The notes beneath the pieces were generated by a model. It had not been told where the DNA came from, searched no databases, and saw nothing but the letters and a program-made list of their open reading frames with translations. Below are positions 37,001-49,000 of a DNA stretch of 64,000 nucleotides, piece after piece (positions within the stretch are counted from its first letter, which is position 1; the number at the start of each line of letters is the position of its first letter). The position numbers and the translations under genes are program-made. The DNA is from Ischnura elegans. Taxonomy: Eukaryota > Arthropoda > Insecta > Odonata > Coenagrionidae. The DNA lies in the NCBI RefSeq assembly GCF_921293095.1, contig NC_060251.1:96644566-96708565 (forward strand), in the 5' to 3' direction.

Positions 37001-40000
37001 ATATTGTTGATGTATCCTTGTTCATCCTTTGATAACAACAGTGAGTTATAATCAACTAGTAAGATGTTATACAAGTGATTCCAACTCAAAGGATAAGTAG
37101 AGGGCGGGTAACTGGCACTATCTTAAAGTAAACATATGTATTATGTACCCATCATAAGAAGGTATTACATGGCATTGAAAATTTAAACATCAATGATTAC
37201 GGGAGGAAAAATTAGGCACACATCGAAATGATTTAATTAGTTTTAATTTAACTTGCTCATGAGAGGTCACTCAGTGCATCCCTTGAAAATATTGGTGACT
37301 TTGTCTTTTCCACTCACGTTATTGGGGTCAACCTCTTAGGCACCCGATAAAGTATGTGTAATTGACAAAGTCATCAATGTATTTATTTGAACCATGAGTA
37401 ATTTCTGCAAGTTTAGCCACCGAACAATAAAAAATATCCCTTGAATGATTTCTCTTGGCTGCAAAATACATACACAGAAATAATGTACCATTTTGCTAAT
37501 CGTACGCTAGTCATGGGACACCATATCCACATTTCCTTTGAAATATCCATGGTATGTTGGGACCAAAGTAGCGACATCACCTGCCCTCTACCAATCATTA
37601 CTTTAAGGGTTCAAATGATAGCTAATTTAAAAACTGTCTGCTACTACCATGCCATATACCTATTATTTATTATCATAAGGACTAAGGGCTATCACAACCT
37701 TATCTTACGCTTTACTCAGATAAGTATAAATGAATGAATTAATGTTATTTTGCAGCTGCAGTTGGTTGCTTGAGAGATTTAAATGGAAGGTTTGAAGGGT
37801 AAGAAATTTTCCTCTGCCAGGAGAAATGTCGTACCTTCCTAAATAAAAAGTAAAGCAGAAACAGAGTTGCTCCCTATGAAGATAGTTCAAACAATCAACA
37901 GATCAATAGGACAAACTACACCATCTTTTTGGCGGTTAGCAACCGAAGTCGGCTGTCAGTTACTAGTAGCCGAAGTTGGTTGTTGATCATTTGCAATCAA
38001 AGTCAGTGTCGAGAAAAGGTTTCCAGATTGCTCATGAATGAAATTCTCCATCAATTGCAACATCTCTGCTAACCATAATTTTTCTAATAATGGCATCAGT
38101 GACTAATTTTGGAGCCTGTTATTGGAGAAGTATTATTGTGGCCATTTTACTCAAATTGTAATCTACTTCATCATTAAATATCTTATTAGAATTTCTATTG
38201 CTGGCATATGTTCTTCATTTGGTGCTGATAACTTAAAAAAATGGTAGGTAGTGAGTGGCATTGGTAGCGAAATCAATGTTACCCTGGATAGGGTAACTTT
38301 GGCCCAAGATATGTTTTCATTAGGAAAGACATGTTAAAAGGCTAGGGACAAAGAAGGACTTGGATATTTAAAAACACATGTTTTTGAATGAAAATAATCA
38401 TATTTTTTTAAATTTAAACATATATATTATACATATATAAGGCAAAAGACATGTTTAGAAAAAAATGATTTATCATTTTAAAATGAATCAACCTTAAAAA
38501 ACCCTCTTTTTACAAGCTTTGGTGGTTGAATAACTTTTTCAATATCATTCCACTTATAAAATAACAAGTCTTTTTCTTTCGGCCACTTCCAAAGTTTTTT
38601 GGTCGGCGCCATACAATCCACCATTGCTCCCTCCTCTGTCACAGAGAGCACCAAACCTGGATATCGTAGTCCATTCCAATGAACAATGACAAATTTTCCC
38701 TCTTCTACAGATTTATTCAATTCTTCATTGCTCTCTCTTGCATCTTCAGTATTTTCAGCGGGGAAGTTTGAACTGGCTCTTGGATCACCTGCTGTTTTCA
38801 TCTGTTGGTACTGAAGAAGGCCATATGAAGAAATACTTTTTCCTGCAGGGACTTCTAGCTTTCGCCGTTTTGTTGCGCGCGGCTGAACAACTTCTTGTCT
38901 TTTTTCCTTAAGGTGCTGAATAAATGTTTCTCCTATTAAATCAAGGTTAATAGACGCATTGTTTGATGGCAATTGCTTGATGATCTCTTCCTTGTTTATC
39001 GGGTGGATTCCAGCCTTTTTAAATCCAGCGATAAGATTATTCCGTACCTTTGGCTCTATGCTGTCCAAAGCCTTTTTCAGCAATCTTGGAAAAATGTCCT
39101 TTGATAGTGTGGATGCAGCTTTGCCACTGTCTGATTGTTTCCACTCTGCAAGAACTTGTTTCCATTTCATTTTGAGAGGCCTAAAGTAAGCCAAATCAAG
39201 TGGCTGGGTCAAATGTGAGGAATTCGGGGGTAGGCAGATAAACTGGATATTGTTATCTTCACAAAGTTTAAGAACGTTAACGCTTATATGCGAACTGAGA
39301 TTGTCGCCGATCACTACTTTTTTACCTTCTTGTTTCTTGAGGACAGGAAGGAGTTGAGTTGAAAACCAATCCTCAAAGGTTGCGCCATCAATCCACCCGT
39401 GCTTCGTCCTATTGTATCGCGCCCCGTCTGGCCCGTTTTCAGTCCATGTGGTCCATAAATGCTCTCCTTTATATATGATATAAGGAGGCAACGAGTAGCC
39501 ATTGGCATTGCCACAGAACATGACACTAATGTTAGATTTGGTCGAATTCATAATACGTTCGGGGTACTTGCAGCCTCTCCGACAAATTACTTTTTTCCTT
39601 CCAGGATCATCCGACATGCAAGTTTCGTCGAAGTTATAAATGTTATCCGGTGATACATCCTTGACCGCCTCCTTAAGGTTGTCAATGTAGTCGGTGATTA
39701 CTTTTTCATCAATCTGAGCACGATTTCGTTTTATATTTGATGACAACTTGACTGTCAGATGTGGGTGCCTCTTTAAGAATGACTTCACCCAGTCACGGCC
39801 TGGAACATTGTTACGAAAACATTGCACAGTCTTTCCTTGCCTAGTGAGGTAGGATTTAACGATGAATCTCAAATCAAGTTCATCAAGCGGAAAACCATAC
39901 TCGCACATTTTGTCGATATGACTGGCAAAAGCTAATTCTTCATCTTGCGAAAAAACTTTAGGGTGGCCTGGGGAACTTGAAAATTCATTCTTCAACTTGT

Positions 40001-43000
40001 TTTTAATAGTGCTTCTGGGTATTTTGAAATGATCGGCAGCCTTCTTTTGTGTCATGTCACCGGATCTGATGGTTTCTAAACACCTTTGAAGGTGCTCGCT
40101 ACTGTAGTCAGCATATTTTCGGCTCCCAGGAAGACGTTTGTAGTTGTAGGGCATCCTGAACAAGCTGAAAACAAACGCATACGATAGAAATATGCTCACC
40201 ACACATTTTGAAAGCTATTAGCAGATACCTAGAGCCTAAAAGTATTGTGTTTGTAAAAGTACGACCTACTTTGGCCCAAAAAAATCTGGGCCAAAGTAGG
40301 TCGTACTTGATAGGTTACCGGAAGTTATTTAAATAGATATGAAAATGAAAACACACGTCGTGTTTCACAGAGTCTCAACTACAGAATGATATAAAGCATG
40401 AAAAAAAGTTATAAAAAATATACTTACATTGCTCGTTCAACAAGATATGCGTGTTGTGCACAATGAAGTTTGGGAGGATGAAATTGCACGTGGTTTCACC
40501 AGTCACACAACTCGTGGCGCTACTACTTAGTGGCTAACAATGGAATCACTTGAACCATCAGAAACCTTGAACGATACTACTCCCTAACGAAACTAACCGG
40601 AACTATTTCAAAAACTGCCACGTATGCCGCTGTAGAGTACGTTTCGTTTTATTTTATTTTTGGGCCAAAGAAGGACCCTAGGGCCAAAGTAGCCCACGTT
40701 TACGGTACTTCTAATACAGATCTTTCCGTAACAAGGTATTCCAAGTTTTCGTTTGTCATCCCAGCTACTATTGGTGGTTGATTTACCTCAATTGGTTCAC
40801 AGTCAACCACGTCGATATAATTTTGATCATCGAAGTTAAGAAAGATTTTGTGCTTTCTCGGCGAATGGACTGAGTGAAGAGTTCTCTGGATCGCCACCGG
40901 GTCAGGAACTCCATATCTGCTGACGTTTCGATGACCGAGTCGGACATCGAAACTTCGGCAGATATGGAGTTCCTGACCCGGTGGCGATCCCGAGAACTCT
41001 TCACTCCATCGAAGGTTAGCTTTGGAAAATTCGAATTTCCTCAATTCCTCCTGCTGAGTTTCTCTCGATTTCAATGTATTTGTGATGGCCATTGCACGAA
41101 TTTGTCTGCGTTCATCGGCTAACATTGCAAGCGGAATAGTCTCTGGGTGAGCAAAATTACATTTCCCTGAATCATAGAGTAGCGGCGTAATTTGATGTCT
41201 CTATATATTTCATAAGAAGAATCGTTCATAAAATACTTCGGGACCTCTGTTCAATATTGTATCAATTTTATTGAAAACCGCATTGGAGCGTAAACTTCGA
41301 TAACAAATTTTGCCAGGATCATCAGTTCTTTTGACGGTTCTGAACGATAGTTCATTGTAATGAAGCAGGCAAGCAAACCAATGCAAAGGTCTTCTTAGGG
41401 CCATTTCCATTCTCCTGATCACTCCAGCGTGGCTTCCGGTGTTAACCTCAGTTCCATCGCACACAATTGCTTGGAGTCCATCGATAATGATCATTTCCTC
41501 CCCTAGAAAATTCGTTATAGAATCTTAGAGGCCAATAGCTTTGCTGACACATGGGGTGACATGCCATAAGTAGCGTGAACCGGGCTCTTGAACGAGAGTT
41601 ACATGCTCCTCACCTATTGTTTTTCACTTTGATTGACTATAAATGAAATCAGAGTCTTACCTCTCGTCGAAGTAAAGAGCTTGTAGTTTAACAGTTCCCA
41701 CATTCCTCCGATGAGACGTGCTTAATCTTTCTCTTTCCCTTCTAACTTTGTTCTTGTCAACAAAAAGTACATTGACTCCTTGAGTAACCAACCCGATATC
41801 TATTAGGTGCGCAGATGCAAGTGATGCAGAGGTATGGTTATAGACATGCAGAATTATTCACAGGATGATGCAAATCTTGGCAATTTCAAATTACTTACAC
41901 TAACCTTTTTCCATGAAATCCTCTCCTTCACTTGCATCACATAACTCTCCGTTCAATGTCATTTCATCACCTGAGTCTTCCGAACAGAAGTGTTATGACA
42001 AAATAGGGTGGAACATTCGGGTGTTCCTTTGTTCCTTCCAACCTGCAAAGCTTCGTTTTCCTATTTTTGGTCTCCTGCACATCGATGGCGCCTATCTTCA
42101 TTTTCCTGCCAATTCCCGGTCCTTAGGGAATTCCCATTCCAAACAAGGCATTTTCAAAAGAATATCACAAAGAAAATCAGTCTCACTAAAGCAATTTACA
42201 TGCCGCAACATCAAAAAGCTGACGTGCATGACGAAGAAAGTCTTGCTTTAGATCAATGAAAGCATTCTTGTTGACAGATCGAAGAATATTGCGATTATTT
42301 CCATGATATTGAATAATTTGTCAAACAATTTCCCTATATCCAACAACTGGGATAGAGGATCTATGCCAAATGCCTTCAATGGCAAAAGCCACTGTCTCCG
42401 CGTTTCCCGACAGAGAAACAATGGTATTTTAACTTTCTTCTTCAATGTACCGAGAGTACAAAAACATTTTCATCATCTCTTCATAAGTGGGCAAATCATT
42501 ACTTATGAAATTTTCGGGTGCAACAAATATCACGCACTTCACTCCACACCTGGTACGCTTTCCCTCTATTCTAACCATCAATTGCGTCAATCCTCCCGTA
42601 ATCCTTTGGAAGGTTGGTTGGGGGACACGGGTGGAACTCGATGGTAGCCTCTTCCTCGTGGTGAGTTCTGGGTAGTTTCTTTACGAAACTAGCAGAGAGC
42701 TACTTAGTGAAATGCTTGGTGTTCAGGTCCTGTTTTTTGTAAGCCTTGGCTGAATTTCTTGTAGAAAATAGCTCCACAGGTACGTAATTCGTCATTATGA
42801 TTGATGTTAAGTTCAAATAATATACCTTATTATTACTTTTTGTGAGATTATATACTACCATATGATGTCTTATTTGATAATAAATGAAATTCAATCGAAA
42901 TAAATATTATTTTACCTGCAATTTAGCCCCCAAAATGGAGTTTTAGAAATGTAGGCAAAAATGAGTTGTGTTGTGCGGGTGGTCTGTACTCTAATTTTGT

Positions 43001-46000
43001 TGTTAATTCATAGACATTCATAGACCATAGATTTTGTCAAAAAAAATTCAAATTTCATTTTCATAAACTATAAACATGTATCCACTCTTTGATATTATCC
43101 ATTATCCCATATTTTCATAAAATTCGTCTTCGTAGCCGTTTGATTCTGAAATCAGCCTGATTTTTCGCAAAATTTTAAACTTTAGAGCTCGGGCGGCAGT
43201 GGTTAATATTATCCGATTTGAAAAAAATTTTGTGTGCGAGATCCTTATATCATTTCGCAACTTTCCCGCATAGGGCAAATTTGATCAGGAAAAAAAACCT
43301 TTTTTTGGCACACCCTAATGTACATACCTCATATCCATACATATGTATTAACCTTTTAACCCCTAGGGTGTTCATACAGGCATCAGTGGCATAGAGAAAG
43401 AAGGGGGGTCTGGACCCCACCAAAATAGAAAAATACAATTACATATGTACTTTGCTTCATAAAAGAAAATAAAAAAATGAAAAATAATGAATTTACAAAA
43501 TATTTCTATGATAAATGAAGTTTTTTCTGATTGTGAAAAGTGTTCAAAATAATTAAAAACTCTCTTTTTAGCACCCTGTTTTTCAAAATTTTTCCCCCCT
43601 GGTCTTGGACAAGACCCCTGAAAGAAGTTCCTGGCTATCCCACTGACAGCCATGGGTGAAAAGCTCCCATTAGTGCCTGGCATCTCTGTATGTAGTGGCG
43701 GACCCAGACAGGGGCTGGGGGCTATTGGCCCCCACTGGGATATTAATTTACTCTACATATATAAGATGTTAATTTTGTTCGGACTCCCACTACTACTGGG
43801 AGGTTACCTCCCCAGGTCCCTCACCAAGCCACTTCCCCATTTTGTCCGTATTTTGTCATTGCCATTGTCCGTATGGGCATAAGTTTGGAATTAAATCCTG
43901 GTGTAGATTGCAACCTCTGAGCAATTAAACTCTGTGGTTCAAGCTTAAATTCTACTGCTAAGCTATATTTAACGGGGAAATAAATCTAGTTAGAAAATAA
44001 TACTTACATGAGAAAATCATTCCAGAAAAAGCACTCCTCTCACAAGGAGGAAACCAAACCGAGAACATGTGATGCATTCCAGGCAGAATGACACCCTGAA
44101 GCAAAGCAAAAGAAAGATCAAGACAAATATGCATTGAGTGACCTCATTTTAAAATTTGGTGTAACATTAATAATCATGAATTACTTGCTTAGTACCAATA
44201 ATCAAGTGAAAATCAATGGTGAGTTATGTGTTGTCTTCTCCATATATGTAGGTGCATCTGAAGTGGGAGCAAGAAGAGTTTTACATTGGGTTTTCCATGA
44301 ATTTGCGATTGAGAAAAGGTTTCCAGGTCGCTTACAAATGAAATTCTCCATCAATTGCGATGTCTCTGAATGGTTTTTCTTTGAATCCCACTAGGTTAAA
44401 AGATCATAGACTTACAATTAGCAGGCAAATAAATTTTCAGCCTTAAATCGCCCCAGAGCCTAACCCGAGAAGATTTTATTAAGAGGTAAATCATCTCTGA
44501 AACTAGCAAATCCATTGGTAATTTCGCTTCCATTGGTAATGCTTGCTAAATCTAGTTTCCTTTAAGGCAGTGCCTTCTTTCTGCACTCATGCAAGGCATC
44601 TACAGACTCTTGGAAACCTTGAAATCCGTGAAAGGGCTCATTGTGGCTGATGAGTAGATGTGTGTATAATGTAAATGGTGTATGAAAAGACTAAAAATGT
44701 TGAGCAAATGTGAAAAATGGACTTGTAGTAATTAAATTAGCAATAATTTTATTGCCACCTACCGAACACATTCCCTCCAGCACACGAACCACAAACAAAG
44801 ACCACGGACCACCTCGTCTTGCGGCTATGGGACTGAAGACTGTGAAGAATCCAGTCAGAGCTATGCCTGGACCAACCACGACTTTACCTCCCCACCTATT
44901 GGCTGCATAGCCTCCGAAAAATTGAGTGGCCACATAGCCATAGTAGTAAGCTGCTAAAATATGACCCTGGAGTTCCATACTCCATGAAAATTCACCACCC
45001 TGAAAGTCAAGTAAATATTTTACACTTAAAAAATGATTACAGTTTATCCCCATTCGGCCTCATGAATTATTTTCTTTTTGTCTAATTTTCTCTCATAATA
45101 TCAGTCATTAGTACGTTTTACATGGAAAAATGGAACCTTATATGTATTCAAGTGTTAATATTTCTAGGGACAGGACAGGACTCCATGCCCTCCTCTGTGG
45201 GTCATTCTACCTCAATCCACATGTTTGACCCACAGGTATAATTGATCAAAATTAATGAATATGTGTATATTCATGTCATTTAATGTGATAGCTGAACTGA
45301 AGATTTGTACTGAAAATCACATTGTATGGCTTGATTTTCAATTACAGTTGACTTTGGTTAAATTTGATAAAAATCATTTTCTAAGGAGATGAGATATTTT
45401 TCAAACAAATGTAAATTGAAATATCATCCTGTGTGATGCCAAAACGACCATATTGGTCAAACGTTGGTTGAGTTGAGCCAGAATGACCCATAGGAAGAAA
45501 TAAGGAAGGCGCTTATCAAGTAAGCTTGTTATGGGTTTCTTACGGCCAGGCCAACAAACATCCAGAGTAATGACAAAATGGATGCCAAACTTTCAGTACC
45601 TCCGTAGATGTTGTTTCTATTCCATCATTTTAGAGTATTCATGAAGGCATTAATGTATAAGAATAATTTTTCCATTCTTGATGCTTCAAGAGTATGAGTA
45701 GAATTAACATCAAATTGCCATAATTTAAAAGTCATTCATGTTTATGAAATGATGGCGAAACGACAGTTTAAGAAAAACACATAATTTCACAAGAATAGCA
45801 ACGTAGTATAATATAAAAATGCCAGAGGGAATCTCTAGTATATATTTTGTATTCATCAGGTTATCTCAGACCCAGTGGCGCAGCGAGGGGGGGGGGGTTT
45901 GGGGGATAAACCCCCCCCCACCAGAGCTCACAGAAATTTTTAAGTTAAATCTATTTTACTTAGTTGGATTAATATTGCTTATAGAATAGTGTGAGGAATA

Positions 46001-49000
46001 ATAAAATATTCCTCAGAAGACCGTAAAAATCACCATTTATCTTAATTTTTTTCTGGCGGAAGGCCTCTGCACCTCCCGCTTTACCCTGACGGGTATGCAA
46101 TACTCCCAAGCCCCCAGTATTATTTGCGCCTGAAATTCCCCCTAGCCTTAATTCCTAGCTGTGCCCCTGATCAGGCCATTAATTAAAATTCATAAATGTT
46201 AGATTGCATGGATCTTGAATAATTTCAGTTTTTTCATTCACGCACCAGCTAAGTTTTTCTATATTATTTGATTTTAAAATGGTAAATATGCCTTTCACAC
46301 TCATCAGATGCCGTGGTGTAATAGTTAGTGTATAGAGCTGCGGATGCATAGGTCACACGTTTGGTTCTCTGGGGTGTTATTTTTTTTCTTTCTGCAACCA
46401 GGATAAAGTACCTGTATTATGCTTCATATCTTCACTAGCCAGTAGCTTGCCGTTCTTAATTTTTTTCTATTTACGGGAAAATCTGTTATCAGATGTTAAG
46501 CTCTTATAAAAGACTCGCTGAATTTCACTGGTAGGCTTTCATGCCCGAATTATCAGCATAGCATGTGTAGTTCGCTGTTCAGCTGCCTTTGGCTCTCCAA
46601 CAGAAGCGACTTATGTTATCCGAGGATATTTGATGGCATTCCCTACCTATTCTACCCTAAAATCTTACCCTTGCCTTATATAAGCCCCTTAGCTTACGAT
46701 AAGCTGCTTATCAATTTTTTCCGTAAGAAAACCATAAGAAATGGATAACTCTCTTACTTTGTGCTATCTGGGCAATGTACAGTGTTAAAATATGAAATTA
46801 ATCCAAGGCTCATTGGTCTGGTGAATGCAACTCTGAATGCAGCAAACATAGTAACTGCTCAAAAAGAATAGACTTCCAAAACTTTGATGCAGCATGAAAG
46901 TTCAGTATTCATGAGAACTGCCATTTAATATGTATGTTGTCATAAGTAAAAACATTTGCACAATCCACGTTACTTACCTCATCTTCACTTGATGCTGTAT
47001 CAGTATCATTTGACCCAGGAGTCCTCAAGGGTTTCACCATTGCAACAATCCCCACAGAGAGATTTACCTTGAGGATATACTGCATCATGATACAAATTGC
47101 TCCCATTGCTGCCACTATGTATCGTTGCTGAATCCATTCTGTGAACAATTAAATAGTTTTTTTTGTACGATCTTTTCCTCATTCAAAAATACTTTTCCTA
47201 GATAAATTCTTTCTTAAAAAAAGCAGCAAAAAATCAATTTTGTAGGTCAAATCTACCTGAATTAAGGAAGCAGGTACTTTATAGTAAAATTTTACATAAA
47301 ACAGTTCAAATGTAGCATTGGAAAACATTATTTTTTGTAAAGTTCAGAAAAAAGCTGGATAATTTTGTATGATGTGAAAATAAAATTTTAACCTGCCCAT
47401 GAATTTTGAAATACTGACAAAATTATTATTATTTTGAAATTATTAGGAACCATTAAGTTTTGCCCACATAAATAAAAAACTTGAAATAAACTTTTAGCTT
47501 TAGTTGCCATGTTATTTTTGATCAGATTATTTATTTCCTTGATGAAAAAAAGTATCCCCAGCTCAATTCAGGGGTGGATTAAGGTCGTTGTTTTGGGGTG
47601 GGGGTGGTTGATCACTTTCCATGTTTTTTTTAAGTAAACCGGGGCTAGCCACGGTGATAAATTTACAGGAGTCACTGGCAATCCACAAATTGTGCGGAAA
47701 ATTCACAGAGAAAAAAAATAATTCACCTTGACCACGATTTGAACCCGGATCCCTCAATTTCCAGCCAAGTGCTTTAGCCTGCTAAGCTACCAAGGCGTCA
47801 TTTTGGACTGCTTGTAGTATCGAATGCTCAACAGATCATACCACCTTGTCCAGTATAGTCCACAAATTTCCACTGGGGAGAATGACGCTTCCATAGCTTA
47901 ACTGACTAAATACGTGGCCAGAAATCAAGGGATCCGGGTTCGAATCCTGGTCAAGGCAAATGATTTTCTCTCTCTGGATTTTTCACACACTTTCCATGGT
48001 GCCTTGGTGGCATGCATTACCTCTCAGCAATAACAGGTCTTAAGTCTGACAAAAGTGACTTTTAGGTACTCATCAATAATTTTTAACATTGATGATTTTA
48101 AACATTGTCATTAACCCTTAGGCTTTGGGAGTGCATGAATTTAGCTACCAGCCTGTGCATGAGAGAACCAAGAAAATAATTTTCCCTCTAGCCTGGCCAC
48201 CTGTCTTGCAAGAAGTGAGCCCTTTTAATCTGGGACAACCCTTCTTCTTTCTTACAGAAGGATGGGCCTACCTTTGAGCACTTGTCGTAGGCATATTAAA
48301 GGCATATAGTGGGAAGGCAACAATACAAAATGGGCAGTACAATAGGAAATGCTGGGAGGCAGCCTCTGCCGTTAAGGGTGGTGGCCGGTTGAGAGTTTAG
48401 CCGCATTATAGCAATCCATAGAGTGAAGGAAAGTGCACTTGGGCTCTTCCCGGGAAGCAATAAAAATTTTAGAAAGCTGCTGAGGAATGGTCAAACAGTT
48501 AAAAATGTTCTTCCTGCAGTCAGCGTACAACAAGTTTAAAAACGTTCCCATGGTCAAAGGGTAAAATACTGCTTCCAGCTGGTGAAATAAAAACTTTCAT
48601 TGGAAAACCACATTTAAGGCTGTCACACTTTCAATTTTCTTAGAATTTACGAGGGCAGGTGACAACTCCTTTTGGGTCTGCCTCATAATACCCACTGGTT
48701 TAAATCAACCTCTGTCATCCTGAGAAATTTTGAAAAACAGGGTACATGCTACGTAATGAATTTTAAACTAATTTTAACACTTTTCATAATCGAAAAAACT
48801 TCATTTGTTTAAGAAATATTTTGCAAATTCATGATTTATCAATATTTTGCTATCTTTTATGAAGGAAAAAATTGTATTTTTATATTTTGGGTGTGGGGGG
48901 GTACGGATCCCCGTAATCCCTCCTGGCTATGCCACTGGCCAGAGAATAAATGCTCACCTCCAATTCTCCAAGCTTTGGAGGTGAGCGATTATGCTCCGGC

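Larger units (their letters stand above)
38291..40695 (-). mobile_element. Pogo-type DNA transposon
   Basis: About 2.4 kb. Left end GGGTAACTTTGGCCC (after TA at 38289-38290); right end is the inverse of GGGCTACTTTGGCCC at 40681-40695. The two ends differ at two of 15 positions, and the TA expected on the right is not preserved. It contains one transposase gene and extra internal copies of the end motif. It sits in the transporter intron on the same strand as the gene and directly abuts the decayed gene family copy on its right. Confidence 0.8.

Noticed and set aside
38959-39653. Plus-strand frames over the pogo transposase
   Set aside because: Antisense shadows of the transposase.
41913-42647. 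Plus-strand frames of up to 114 codons
   Set aside because: Antisense shadows of the decayed protein family on the minus strand.
43693-43870. Another possible MITE starting TAGTGGCGGACCCAG
   Set aside because: Only one end is convincing; no partner end or target duplication was found.
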